Positions 37,613 through 50,411 are shown, counted from the first letter of the stretch. The stretch is DNA of 64,000 bases from Bugulina stolonifera (GCA_935421135.1 OW285193.1:7434496-7498495), one strand, 5' to 3'. A program made the numbers and translations. The notes: generated by a model from the sequence alone, not told the origin.

Positions 37613-39886
37613 AGTAGTACTGCTACTTAAACTTGCTAGTTGTAGCCTAGTGAGAGTCTGTGCTACTAGCGTGAGGCTAAAAATACTGTATACATGTACC
37701 TCCACTCTTACCAAATTCACTAGTACTAGTACTAGTACTGTGTAGTGTCTGACTGCTTGCGTTCAATTCTAGACCAGCTCAATGTCTACTGTTGACAGCT
37801 TAATTGAAAACAGACAAGTGAGGCTATGAAGTATGAAGGCAGCTAACTACTTGTTGCATTCCATTCATAGACACACTGGCCATACTGGTACATGTATGTA
37901 CTAGACAATAGTTATCTTTATTCATCCACCAGTCTTTAGATAAGTATTCTAAGTATTATGTTGTACACAATATAGTGTAAAATGCTCCTTTGAATTTGTA
38001 ATAAAACCATAGTAGTGTAGGTATTAGTAACAGCTGGTGAGCCTACCATTACATAACTTGCAATCCATGGCTAACTATTATAATTACGTGTATGCTGTGT
38101 ACAATTCAATATAACTATGGCAATGGCCCATATATAATAATTATATTATTATAAGGCTATGTGATAACTACATGTATTATAATACCTGGGTTGTTGGGTA
38201 GCCACATTTTGCATTTCAGGCATAAATATACAATGTACATGTATATGTATGTATACTAATAATAGTAGTATTATAATTTCTCTAGACCATATAGGATACA
38301 ATATGTAGGCTAGGCTAGGCTAGAAATTCTGGGTGCTCAAAAAAAACTCAATATCTGAGTAGGTAAATGGGAACACTCAATGGGTTACCTACCAGCAATT
38401 GTTTGGAATCGTTTCTATAATGGTAGCAATATATCTGGCATGTAATTAGTACAAATAACTATATTATACATTACTATATACTATACTATATAACTATATA
38501 CTGTAATTCCTTATACATGTATGTCAAAACACAACATATTTAATGAGATTGCATGTAGTTTACTACCACACAATACTATACCATGTCCATACCAGACCAT
38601 GACACTATAGCACACCATGAGCCATGACACTAATAGCACACCACAACATACCTACCAACCTATAGCTTGTACAGATTGTTAGCACTAGTACATAGCATCT
38701 AGCACTCTAGTCAACTGCTATCACCTGCTATCAACTGTCAACTCCACGTATACAGGAATGTCCCTCTATATCACTGTTGTATTCAGTGTTTGTGTGTACA
38801 TAGAATGCCCTGTGTACTTTGCATTGTTATCAGCAAGTTGCTTGTTCACTCCTAATGCTATTCCCTCCCCCCTTCTTTTTCAAATACAAAACAACAGTAG
38901 CCTTGGTTCCACAATAATTTCTATCTAGCTTTACAATAACTTTATCTAGAACTATGTCTCTGACCATCTGGTGAATGGACCAGGGCGATGAATGGATTTA
39001 TACAATATTTTATAAATAATGCACTGTACAATAATGTTCTTATTTTCTTACATCTTGGTGTTTGCTATGAAAGCTAGATCTGTTGACTTTATATAAAATT
39101 GATTTTGTTTCACAATAGTAAATTGACTATTTTGGAAGACTTCGCACTCAAACTGCATGGATCAAAGACTTAGTGCATAATATATAAAACTTGGTGCATT
39201 ATTGCATAATGACTCTGACTTCAATATATGAGGTTTCTCCCTCATGTTTGATGCATCGGCTAGCTTGACTGTCACATCCCAAAAATTGATACGAAAACTA
39301 ATGCGCATGTACAAAATGTACAATCACACTGATAATTGACATAGCAGTATTTAGTGAAGATTTATAATTATGCCTCTTCAATAAAGCAGCAACTTGCATC
39401 TGGAGTTGTGTCCTCTCTTTTGAGAGATGCGAGAGAAGATAAATCCACTTAAGGTGTAGTGGTTTGATGCAACATGTAATTAATTTATAATGACATGTAT
39501 ATTGTATACATACTATATACACTGTATTTCATCTGACTATTATATTACATGCATATAAAACAATGTACATATTTTGCATAAATCATGCACTACATTATAA
39601 TATTATATAATAATTTTAATCTTTGGCAGACTGCGCACTATTGCTCTGTGGGAGATATCCGTGTATGTCTAAATGTACATTCTAGTATATAAATAAAACT
39701 TATGATTATTTAGAAGAAATGTTTACTAGCCTTATCATAGAAACATGGTCATACATGTGCATGTAGGCTACTATTTGGTTATATGTACAACAGTATGAAA
39801 ATGATTTAAACCAATTACATTCTATCTGACTAATAGCAATAATTTACAATCATTAATGTTATTAGAGACTAAGTGGTTAGTATTCT
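37613..39886. other. Intergenic region between the two helix-repeat paralogues
   Basis: AT-rich, with scattered TACATGTA motifs and an (ACTAGT)-type short repeat near 37720. No exon on either strand could be supported; in particular I see no remnant CAP-encoding exon here. Confidence 0.4.
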
Positions 39887-42800
39887 CTACTTTTTTCCTA
39901 ATACATTTTTCTCAAATTCATTCTGCATGTTCCCTGCAGGCCAGTAATTTGCTACTACATAAGTTTTCCCAGTAGACGAGACCGCAACTCCAACTCCCAC
40001 CTCCTTAGTCCCATGCCATATCACTTGAGTGAAGTGTCCTATAAAACAAATGGCTATGTATGTGCCATTTGACTTACAGACACAGCTGCATGTACTTACG
40101 TAATACCTTGCAACTAACTGTACTGAACTAAAGTCTTTACGCTTAGGATAAGAAATACAAAATATTGGATATAATAATACCTACACATAGATGCTATTTG
40201 CAGTGTACATTTACATGTATATATACAGCCATGCTCTCTTCTTTGAGGCACCTGTATACACTATTGTGTTTTACATTGAAATATTTGTAGCAGTAACGAA
40301 ATTATTTTAGCAACGCAAATGGCTGCTAGAGCTACTAACTACATCTTGAATTAATGTCATCGACAATATTTTACTCTAACAAAGTCAGGCCACAGTCTTT
40401 CGTCGTACAATGTGAAACAATTATTATAGAACATAACAGCACAATGGTACAAATAGTTTAGGCCGATAACTTACCTGTTGCTAAGCTAAAACCAGGCTTG
40501 TCATAACTGTAGTCTTTTATCTCGTCATACCAATATTCTACTCCTACAACATTAAGTCATATGTCTGAGAACAACGACTGCAATACAATGCAAACGACGA
40601 CATGGTCCGACTGTCAAACAATAACTCCATGATCAACACTGTACATGTGTAGTAGAAGAAGACAATTCCATACCTCTTATGCCTTCACCACTGTTAACAG
40701 GTCTTCCAAATTCCACAAAAAGGTTTTCTCCAGAATTTGCTCTCTCTTCCAATGTTGTGTGCACCATCTTGTCTATACTTGCCAGATGTTGGGCGTATTT
40801 GGTAGCCATAACACAAAGCTTTTCAGAAAGTGAAAGCGGTGGAGATCCATGCAGCTTCCTAAGTTCATTATGTTTTTCAAGGCTCTTCATTTGTTCCTTT
40901 GTCCATTTGGTACCAGATTCATATTTCTCGGGTACTTGCTTTTCTCCAGCATCAGAATCTTCTGGCGTTACACTATCTGGAGTCGGAACGTATTTCTTAG
41001 ATTCATCTTTGTGTGTTTTAGAATCTTCATCTTGTTTAGGTTTTACTTTTTTCTCCTCCTTTTCTGCTTGCTTCTTTTCGATCCGTTCTTGTTCAGCCTT
41101 CTCACTGGCAATTCTTTCTTGCTCAGCCCTCTCTCTCTCAATTCTCTCTTGTTCCTCTCTTTCTCTTTGGATTCTCTCTTGCTCCGCCCTTTCTCTTTCA
41201 ATTCTCTCTTGTTCAGCCCTTTCTCGTTCAATTCTTTCTTGCTCCTCTCTTTCTCTTTGGATTCTTTCTTGCTCTGCCCTTTCTCTTTCGGCTCTCTCTT
41301 GTTCAGCCCTTTCTCGTTCAATTCTTTCTTGCTCCTCTTGTTCTCTTTGAATTCTCTCTTGCTCTGCCCTTTCTCTTTCGATTCTCTCTTGTTCAGCCCT
41401 TTCCCGTTCGATTCTTTCTTGCTCCTCTCTTTCTCTTTGAATTCTCTCTTGCTCTGCCCTTTCTCGTTCAATTCTCTCTTGCTCTGCTTTCTCTCTTGCA
41501 GCTTTTTCTGCAGCCTTTTTTATAGCATCCTGTTACAAATTAACAGAACATCTACAGGGAAAGTATCACTTAAATATAACCATAATCTTTTATACATACC
41601 TTTGAGTAAATATGATGTACACTGTACATGCACATTTATTATTTTACAGCTTCAAATAAACAGTACAAGTAGCCTACATAACGAATACCTAATGATGAAA
41701 AGGTAAGCAAACCAAAATAAAATTAGATTGTTATAATTTTAAATAATTACATGATCGATGAAGTCATCACAGCTCTTCCTGTCACAATATAACTCATCAG
41801 GGTTACCTAGGATGCCTCCATTGTCAACTAAAAGTGGAAATAGTAAAGGCATGACAATATGTACATGTACAGTATAAATTATGTTAGTACTATATCGCGG
41901 CCAAATGAGTCTCTTGATAATGTAGTCCATGTTGTGAGCCTGTTTTAAACCATTCCCTAGTTTTTAATCATGGATTTTACAACTTCATAGTTTCAAAATT
42001 TCACAATTTAGAAATACCGGACCAAAGCTTGAGCTGTATCGTTTATAGATACTATTGCAGTATATTACATGTATATTAAATGTAAAACTATTCCCAATAA
42101 TGGAAAATTGAAGTTTTTGTCATTTTGTAGTTGAATACTAGGTTGTCTTATGTTTGATCTGCATGTCCAGACTTCAGTTTAGATGAGAAAAGAACAGTAC
42201 ACAGTAAAATGGGTTGACTTGCATAAATCAATGGAGTGGTGTTCTCCATATAGACACATTTTAGTGACCAAAATACTATACACACTATACACACTATTGG
42301 TCTGAATAACTTGATGCTTCTCATGATTCTATAAACCTAAAACATATCTCAGTCTCATTATATATACTTTCTCATTTACGACAAGCAAGCAAATACATGT
42401 TCTGCTTATTCTTGATTGTTTTTTATATGATGTTCCACCAGGAATAGAAGTAGGCCTACACATAAATACAATACAGCTGAGTAGCCTGAAAATCATGCTT
42501 TTTGGCCACACTAGTGTGGAGATTTGAATCGCACCACCTCCCTCTAAAAGCAGCAGAGGGCTTGATTCCCGAGCTAACTTCTGGGTCATTGGGGTTGGTA
42601 GATTAGGCAATGCTAATGCAAGTTGATCAGGCAGTGTTTCTCCATTTCTGAGAATTGGTGATCCAGATCCATACATTGTATATAATTTGTGTTCTTGTCA
42701 CTGGGACCAATGTTTTGCCACATATCACAGTGCGACTCTCTGTAAAGTATGTCACATTAGTATAATGTACATGTACATGTAAGTATACAGAGAAAGAGTT

Positions 42801-42897
42801 ACTTACATAGCTGCAAGGTTTGGTTGTCTATCTCTGGGAAGGAGCCAGTTTGTAGGAAAGTGATGTATATAATAGCTAAAGCAGGTATAGGCAACAT
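39887..42897 (-). CDS. Secreted helix-repeat protein with C-terminal CAP (GAPR-1-like) domain
   Basis: Five exons on the minus strand: 42897-42807, 41827-41751, 41529-40674, 40543-40475, 40038-39887; 414 residues. The order is signal peptide ([20 protein letters not shown]), conserved segment ([24 protein letters not shown]), and about 150 residues of [15 protein letters not shown] helical repeats. A charged linker ([18 protein letters not shown], then [11 protein letters not shown]) leads to a CAP/SCP domain of about 150 residues. CAP landmarks present: [42 protein letters not shown]. Both cavity histidines and the GENL glutamate are visible. [16 protein letters not shown] and PAGN are closest to GAPR-1 (GLIPR2), which is normally a myristoylated Golgi protein without a secretion signal. 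The signal peptide and the helix are therefore an unusual addition. Exons 1-2 are shared in size and phase with the paralogue at 34270-37433. Confidence 0.88.
41043..41500. repeat. 30-bp coding repeat in the CAP-helix gene
   Basis: The unit on the plus strand is about GCCCTTTCTCGTTCAATTCT plus CTCTTGCTCT. Two alternating versions (GCCCT and CCTCT) encode [10 protein letters not shown] and [10 protein letters not shown] on the minus strand. It is less regular than the array in the paralogue. Confidence 0.85.
42517..42580 (-). repeat. tRNA-like SINE fragment
   Basis: Minus-strand reading shows an A-box-like TTAGCTCGGGAATCAAG and, 30-40 bases on, a degenerate B-box GCGATTCAAATCTCC, with RNA polymerase III promoter spacing. 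It lies in an intron of the CAP-helix gene. It does not fold into a good tRNA, so a tRNA-derived SINE or chance resemblance is likelier. Confidence 0.3.
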
Positions 42898-43986
42898 GTT
42901 GTGCTTGTTCTATAACAGTGTGGTAGAGAATCCTACTAGTTAGTGGTAACACCTTGCAAGCACATGCAACAACCTGGAAAGTTGCAACGTGGAGCACTTC
43001 AACTGACAGTCTAACGAGATTAATAGATGTCAAATAGATTAATGAGAACACATTATAAATAACACTGTAATAGACAGTTTCTATTGGGCGGTGAGTAAAT
43101 ATCACCCGAACCTATGCATAATAGGAAGAAAATCATTATCATTTATGTTTACTGTTACAGGTATAACAGGGCAGGTATATGAATAATTAATTAAGCAAAT
43201 TGTATGCTTTCAACTTGTTCATGATAATGACATATATATATGTATAAATTTTATACCACTTTATGTTTCCATATTTCTATATTTAGAGAGTGCAAGAGAG
43301 AAGAATTCATTAGATATACTGTATCCCACTTAAGATGTAGGTATAACAACATGTACACCATTTATTAACAACTATTGGAATTGAAAATCAGTTTCGTGTA
43401 TGAATGTTATTAGTACAATTGAAGATTGGCTATAGAAGAGCACAAAATACTTTTGATCTGACCTAGAATTTTATTAGGACATGGTGGCATCATATTATAT
43501 GCCTACTACTGGGAAGACAACTTCTCTACCGGTAATTTCTATGTCTGGCTATAAATTGACCAACCAAACATGTGACCACAAGCCTCATAATATTGGCATC
43601 TAAGGAGAGAAATTCATTAATTAATAGTCCATGTGAATTGATATTGAATGGTTGTTGAAATCAAATATAATCCTTCTAAATGAATTAAAAAAAAGATTAT
43701 GCCATAAATAATATTTCAATAAAAACAAAACTAAAAGACTAAGCTAATAATTTACAGTTTCTTGGCCAGGTGCCAACTTTAATAAAATAATAAATAATCA
43801 TAATTTTTCTCATAATGGCACTTTCCAGTTATGTACTTTTCCAGCTATTTAATTTCAACTTAGCACCGTAAGATTGCAATAGACAGTTTCTAGTGAAGAG
43901 ATCAGTAATAGCTAGTGTTCAACACTCATAATGGTGGAAGTTGCATAGAAGAATTGATAATAGTGATACGTAGAGGTCAATGAAGA
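42898..43986. other. Intergenic region upstream of the CAP-helix gene
   Basis: AT-rich, with no exon or notable repeat. It contains the promoter of the CAP-helix gene and the 3' flank of SLC35F6, both on the minus strand. Confidence 0.4.
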
Positions 43987-46900
43987 TCAGTTAATTAGGG
44001 GTTCTGTCTCCTCAAATGTTCCCCCTCGAATTCGGTCTACAAAGAAAGTGAATCCAATAATTTCTTGTCTAGGATACAATTCTAGAAAACAGATTTGCCA
44101 AAACCAATGTTGATTTGTTGTTTTAAAAAAAGCTGTCTCGATACTGGTAAGAGACTAAAACCCTGAAGTCAAGGGCAAAGGAACATTGTGTTCTGGCAAG
44201 TGAGTAGGAAATTTCCAGTCAAGTTTTTAATAGCAACTTTTTCAACCATCTGTTTTCAGGTGTGTTTTCAAATAGTAGTAAATTGGAAGTCAGTTCCAGC
44301 TAGAGACCCATGTACTCGTATATGTAACTCTAAAATATCTACTCTATCACAAGAGTCACAATCAACAAACTACTTTCTGGAAACTTCTATAAGCACACTG
44401 AATGCAATATGCATTCCACTTAACACTACATGTACTATTCATGTAGGTGGAGTTAGACTGAGAACTACGATACTCACTGACACATTTCTTGAAAGGTTTG
44501 GTTAGCAGCCCGTTGTATATAGCTGTTCCAACACCGAGCAAGAGGAAACCTACAAATATACGATTAAGTTATGATGAATCAGTTATTATATTATACCTGT
44601 ACTATTATATACATTGGGGTTAACACATTTCACACCGGAGTTGTCTCCTCTTTGAAGGATCAGATGCATGGTGAGGCAACCCCCAGAGTGACCAAATTCA
44701 CACGGACATGGACTTCTATGAAGATATTCGTCAAATCACTAGTAAGAGAGCTAAAACTCAGTTCATGTTAGATATTTGAATGCAGTTGAAAATAAAATAA
44801 ATTCTTTATCATCTGATGATACTGTTACGTTATTAATAGCCTATAAGCATAGAGGGAGACACATAGTATACGGCATACGTGTAGCCTACTAACCAGGTAT
44901 CTGCACGGGGTTAAATGGATCCCAGACTATAACAGATACAACCCACACTACCACAGTCCTCAGGCTATCCAACACCATACGGGTGGTAGCACTCAGCTCC
45001 CTTGTTACGCTGATTCCAGAGAAGTTGAAGAAAGCAATACTCACAATGTTACCTGTAATTATATCATGCATATAATTACATGGACATGGTAGAAGACCTG
45101 TCTGGAAGTATCTCAGTGTGGCTCAAGAGCTTGCATCTGGAAATACAAAGTCTACCAACTCAATGCAAACCAGCGACAACGCCATAATATAAGATACTAG
45201 TAAGAATAATGCATAGTAAAATGTACTGACCGACTTGGGCTACAATAATCTGCCAGTTACTAGCCATTTGGTTGAAGGCGTCTATAGCGTTCTCTAGTCT
45301 AAAGTATGGATCTTTGGTTATAAAGCTGCCACCTTCTCCCACCTTTATATAGTACATGGGTATTAGCAGTATGCTGAGGGTTGTGAAGCCAAAGAATCCT
45401 GCATAAATAGTAAAAAATCACATTCCAATAATAGTAAATATTCCTGTGCAAACCAGGACATGAAGCTATTTATCGGAAATAAGCAATTTACACATTTAGT
45501 ACCATGATATTATGAGGAGAGTATGAGTATTGTTTGGATAGGCTTGAGCTAGAACTTGGTTACCAAAGTTTTGCCTCTCCAAGTTAGCAGTTCACAGCAA
45601 AACTTGCCGGATTGTAATCTTGGAAATTGAAATATTTTGAAATTTCTAAAGTTGATTCGTTTAGTAAGTGTAGCATGGGCGGTGTTAAAGCTTCCTGCTA
45701 CCATTTTGTCCAAACTGATGACCTTGAGCCTTGCTAACATTCTAGCTTTGGTTATATAGCCTCAAAGCTAAAGCTGTAGCCTTGAAAAATGTGTTGAAAC
45801 AACTTGAATGCCCATGTTAATGTGACACTTACTCTCAGGGGAAGGTGGTTCAAAGAGAGAACAACAATGAATTAACAACCCTAATCCTAACAGCCAGAAA
45901 TATCTGACATACCATGAATCCCGTGTAATGTAATGTAATGTAATGTATCTCTCATCCTTGAAGTAATAAAAAAAGACACTACATAAGAGTGGTTCCCTGC
46001 TTAGCCTGCATACCTTCCCAGCCAACAGCTTGAAGTGGGGCAACGTTGTGGTGAGATACAAATTTCTCTTCGTAAACCATTTGACAGGCGGTAATGATCT
46101 GAGCTATCACTATCAGCAAATCACCAGTTATCACCCGGTTAGTATCTTCTGAGCCAGTTTTCTACACAGTAACCACATGTATATCCACATGTATCGACAC
46201 AGTAACCACATGTATATCCACATGTACCTATACAGTAACCACATGTATATCCACATGTACCTACACAGTAACCACATGTATATCCAGGTGTACATATATA
46301 CAGTGATTAGGCCTAGATATAACCTTCACACTTATATGCATACAGTAATAAGTATATTATGTGCACATACTAACTTTACACATGTGTGTATATACTACAT
46401 GTACATACCTGGGCACCAGGGGGAGTATAAGCGAAGTCAGCCACACCCACCACCACTAATCCAATTATAACAAAAAGAATTCCCAGCCACATCTGCTTGC
46501 TGATTATTTTACGGAGGAATATGACAGAGATAAGAGCAGTGAACACTATCACAGCACCTGTATAATACAAAATATACAGTACAGGCTACAGTAGTAGACG
46601 TATTATATCTTATGGAAACTCCAGAGAAAGCATAATGTGTATTTTCTGATGCTGACATTTTGAACACATCCCAGAGGAAACAGGGAAATAAAGAAACCTT
46701 ACGTAGCGCAATGAGATATAATTACAGTATCTTTGTGACTTCTGGACTGGCCTGGTTTGCAAATAAAAATCTCAAGATGGCTGGTTGGCCGAAAGGGCTA
46801 TCACCTGAGATTTTACTTAGCCGGAGGAAACCACCCGTAGCTCGCATAAAAATAGGGATTTTGCTTTTGGTCCAGGCTGGTGTGTTCGCAACCCTGTGAC

Positions 46901-49062
46901 GCAAGTGGGCTGGAAAATTCTTGAGCAAGTTGGTCTGTGCCTAAAAGTCAGGTTGTGAACACACTAGTATACGCTAAAATTTATGTATTTTATAAATTTA
47001 TTATATAGTCTACTATTTGAGTTGGTTGTGATACAGGTACAGGGGTGTTATGGTAGCTCAAATGGTAGAGCACAGAGCTGTGGGTTTGAATCCAAGCTAA
47101 TTTGTTTCTGGCAAAAAGCTTTGAGTAAGCTTTCTACCCTAAGCTGCTGTGTCTGTTCTGAATAGAACTGAAGTACAGGAGGTCATGTTGAGTCCTGCCA
47201 GCCATAAAACATCCACCTCTGCTTGCTTTGTCCTGGGTTACTGGTCCCTATTAGGAGAGGCATGGTGTGTGATATCATAGATACACAAAGTCTAGGCATT
47301 TGACTGAGTTTGTGTGGACAGCAGGTGTATTTGTTGGACAGCTCATCAGAGCTAGGAGACACCGAAATTAGAAGTCACTCGGCCACCAGCTCCAAAATAA
47401 ACAGCAGAGGACAACTTGAAAATCATACTGTGTACCTATTCATTCGGCCCTACTACATAATAAACATACACCCCAGTCTTCAAAGTGCATTTGGGCGATG
47501 CAGGCTACCTCATGTTGTAAAACATATGGAAGAAGAAGACAACTTCAACACCTTATTACATCCATCACTAGGTCTCACAAGGTAATTGTGTGATATACAT
47601 GTATATTACCTCTGAGCATCTGGAAACTAGAGGCATCAGTCATATTTAGACCGATGTACATAAGAGTAGTTCCACACATGTCACAGAGAGCTGCAGGCCA
47701 GAACACCAGAGGGTTGAACTCCTGGTTACCATCGACCAGCTTAGCCAACCCCTGAGACACATCCTCTCCAGCAGATGTCTTACGTTTTGCCATCAGGAAG
47801 GCGATTTTAAACACCAGCAAGCAGGACAACTCCCCAAGGAACATTCCCACTGACTAGAATATAACACCATTGGTTAGCAGATAGCATATGGAACACAGTA
47901 TGGTTGAGTACTATGCACATTTCATAAATGTGGGGGCTCTAAAACACACGTCTACCGAAGCACCCAAACACCAGTAGTGTTGACTGACGATACACTGATG
48001 ACATGATGATTGCTAGCTTGCAAATAGGGGCAGACAACTCAAAATATGTGGCTTGCTAAAATTCTGCTCTTTACTGTTACATCACAGTGTATTTGCATGT
48101 ACCCATATGATGAGTTTTTTAATAATGTATTAAGTTCTTACATCTACCAAGAAAAGCATACAGGTAAACACATAGTACAATGTATTTACTATTTAGGTCT
48201 ACTACAAGAGGAGAGTTAAACCACTGAATTGAATCTATTTATCTGATAACTGATTGAAAGTGGCAGATAAACCTAAAATAAAGCTGTGGTAACTATGGTA
48301 ACTATATGATAGTCGGAATCAGATTAGGTACAACTTAAACATCAACTACTGGGCTTATCATTTGATAGAATGGAACCTTCACAGAGAGTGTAACTTAATG
48401 TACTATCACATCAGCATATAAGCAGTAGATAATCAACCTTTGATAACACAACAATGATCACATGGTTACTAACAGCTACTAACAGAGTCATGTAGTGGGG
48501 AGGTGAATGAATCAACTTCTATAAGCCCATCACACTGCATAACCACATAAACATGGTGATGCAATACAAATTCATCTTTTTAAATTACATTGTTTAAACA
48601 ATGTAAAGTTCAAATAAACAGATGATGATCTCACAAGAATATGCCTACACTATGGCCTGCACATTTCAACAAAACAACATAACTCAACAAAACAACTACA
48701 TGTATACTCCCTATAGGGCATAGAATTACAAAAGAAAATATTATGAACCTATAATACAATATTCAAAAATTAATATTCGATAACTTATAATATTATTCCA
48801 CAATTGGTTGTACACCAATCTCTTCATGAGAAATTAGAGTAGGCCCACTGTTTTGGAGAATGATCGATCGAGTAACAAGACTATATAGCATTCACTTGAC
48901 GTAGGTAGGGTATTACCAGGTTACATTCTTTACTGACCTGTAAGAACGAGGTCAATGTTACATATTCTACTCACCTGTAAGAACGGGTGGTCAAACAGCC
49001 GCTCTTCAGCATATAATGCACCATATCTTGGATCACCAGTTCCATTAGAGCTGTCAGCCCAC
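43987..49062 (-). CDS. SLC35F6: Solute carrier family 35 member F6 (first exon not found)
   Basis: Eight exons on the minus strand: 49062-48975, 47853-47610, 46557-46409, 46161-46014, 45398-45231, 45052-44894, 44549-44478, 44036-43987; 358 residues. The protein follows vertebrate SLC35F6 along its length: HPFLQSVGMFLGELSC, ALCDMCGTTLMYIGLNMT, ASSFQMLRGAVIVFTALISV, MWLGILFVIIGLVVVGVADF, ITGDLLIVIAQIITACQMVY, EEKFVSHHNVAPLQAVGWEG, NIVSIAFFNFSGISVTRELS, ATTRMVLDSLRTVVVWVVSV. It is a multi-pass EamA/drug-metabolite transporter-fold protein of lysosomal or mitochondrial membranes; the substrate is not established. The tail ends RGGTFEETEPLIN, where E-TEP-LI fits the [DE]xxxL[LI] lysosomal sorting signal. 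The first exon here starts one base before the conserved WADSS, so an upstream exon ending in codon phase 2 must encode the initiator and first helix. I could not locate it between 49063 and 50490. Confidence 0.92.
46164..46290. repeat. 30-bp tandem repeat in an SLC35F6 intron
   Basis: About four copies of ACACAGTAACCACATGTATA plus TCCACATGTA. The array starts at the exon 4 acceptor (minus strand ACTGTGTAG), so each copy repeats an ACTGTGT-type acceptor context. Confidence 0.85.
46728..46966 (+). mobile_element. MITE, family copy A
   Basis: It shares with copies at 54505-54773 and 62777-62930 the block TTGCAAATAAAAATC, a few bases and then AAGATGG near one end, and GTGTTCGCAACCCTGTGACG near the middle. 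Ends are imperfect inverted repeats (TCTTTGTGACTT on the left; GTGTTCACAACCTGA on the right, minus strand) next to TA dinucleotides, as in mariner-type MITEs. It is in an SLC35F6 intron. Confidence 0.65.
47043..47100 (+). repeat. tRNA-like SINE head or tRNA relic
   Basis: TGGTAGCTCAAATGGTAGAG resembles a tRNA A-box and D-arm. GGGTTTGAATCC is a near-consensus B-box and T-arm. The spacing is too short for an anticodon arm, so it is not a working tRNA. A tRNA-derived SINE within an SLC35F6 intron is the best reading. Confidence 0.45.
48921..48988. repeat. About 37-bp tandem duplication of an exon end and splice donor
   Basis: Copies at 48921-48952 and 48958-48988. On the minus strand both read CGTTCTTACAG followed by a GT donor (GTGAGTA at the true exon end of SLC35F6; GTCAGTA in the intronic copy). 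Confidence 0.9.
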
Positions 49063-50299
49063 CTGAAATACAGATATGACTTGCTATGCCGACCAGTAAA
49101 ATCCCCAATCATTCATTATCTAACATAAAAATGACATATTTAATTTAACTAGGCTATTGCTAGGGTTTCACTATGTTAGTCGCTTCAAAATGACGCACTA
49201 CTTGTCTAAATTGACCAACCCTACACGAACGTAACGCTACTTGCAAAGTTTTGTTGCCATCAGAATGGTCAGGTTTCCTTCACAGCTGGATCTGTGACAT
49301 GACTTGCCAAAAGAAATGTGGGAGTGGCTAAACCATAGTATGAGAATACTATCTATTGCTGTGTGGAAGGAATTCAATTTTTGTTCTGATGGATTGTAGA
49401 TAAACGCAAAAGAACTTAGGTTAGTTTGTAAAAATTTACAGCGATAAATAGACCAATTATGGGTTAATTAATATGAACATAAAAGACATATTTTAAGTCT
49501 GTCCACACTAGGACATTTCCCTAAGGCGATTTTGTTATTTTTCGAGAGTAATGTGAATCTCTGTCAGAGCTGTACCCTATTGAGATACGGGCAATTTATG
49601 CTTTGGAGTTTTTAACAAAAATGGCCCAGTCTGTTGCTAGACAACATACTGCGTGGCCAATAGAAATTGTATTAAAGTTTATGTGCGGGTGTAGTCAGTT
49701 GAATGCGAGCTAAACCATTATCAAGTTTTCTTTGTTCATGCAAACTTAGCCTACCATTTTGATTTTAATATCGCAACGTAATATTAGTTGGTGTATCGAT
49801 AAGAATAATCAGTAGTACCTAGGTACAAAATTTAACCAGTACTCACTCACTCAGTAGAGTAGAGATACTAATAAAAACAGTTTTTAATTCTCATTCATTT
49901 TAGTTTCTAGCCTCCCTTCAACCGTGTAAAATTCAGTTAGGTTTGATAGTTTAGCATTCTGAATTCGGTCTAAGCTGCTAAACCATCAAATAAAATGCTA
50001 TCTAGCTTCTAGGACTGGACACTAGTGTAAGTGTTAATAATATAATAATTATAAGGGAGTGTGCAGTGTCGTGTGGTGTTGTTCTAGTGCGTGTGTAGTG
50101 TCGGTTATCTATTCTTTTTATCACTCTCCTTACTTTGTTGATAGAGTATTTATGGAGCCTGTGATCAGCATCAATCCAGAAAGAAAAAACTGATATACTG
50201 TCCATGCCATTGCTGGTTGAAAAATCGACGATTTCCTGCTTATAAATTAAATAACTAAAAATTGAAAGCCTTCTGTCGACCGTGCTCGTGACCATCTAC
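49063..50299. other. Region between SLC35F6 exon and PSMB6 promoter
   Basis: The missing first SLC35F6 exon should lie upstream on the minus strand, probably here. No hydrophobic exon with the required phase was recognised. The shared upstream region suggests head-to-head transcription of SLC35F6 and PSMB6. Confidence 0.35.
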
Positions 50300-50315
50300 G
50301 GTTGAGAATAGGGAC

Positions 50316-50411
50316 CACGTGATTGCTCATGTGACCAATAGCCCCAATTCCAAATGTAGCGGTTCCGCATAAATATCCAATAATTGCATAGCTGAGAGGT
50401 AATTAGCCAAT
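50316..50411 (+). promoter_or_regulatory. PSMB6 promoter motifs: E-box and three CCAAT boxes
   Basis: A palindromic CACGTG lies at 50316-50321. CCAAT boxes lie at 50335-50339, 50387-50391 and 50407-50411, 80-180 bases before the start codon. Multiple CCAAT boxes in this range are typical of NF-Y-driven TATA-less housekeeping promoters. Motif matches only. Confidence 0.5.

Noticed and set aside
40679..41706. Long plus-strand frames opposite the CAP-helix gene
   Set aside because: Same cause: the complementary strand of the 30-bp coding repeat. The minus-strand frame continues into a clear CAP domain.
47043..47100. Functional tRNA gene
   Set aside because: A- and B-box words are present, but the anticodon arm is missing and no acceptor stem pairs.
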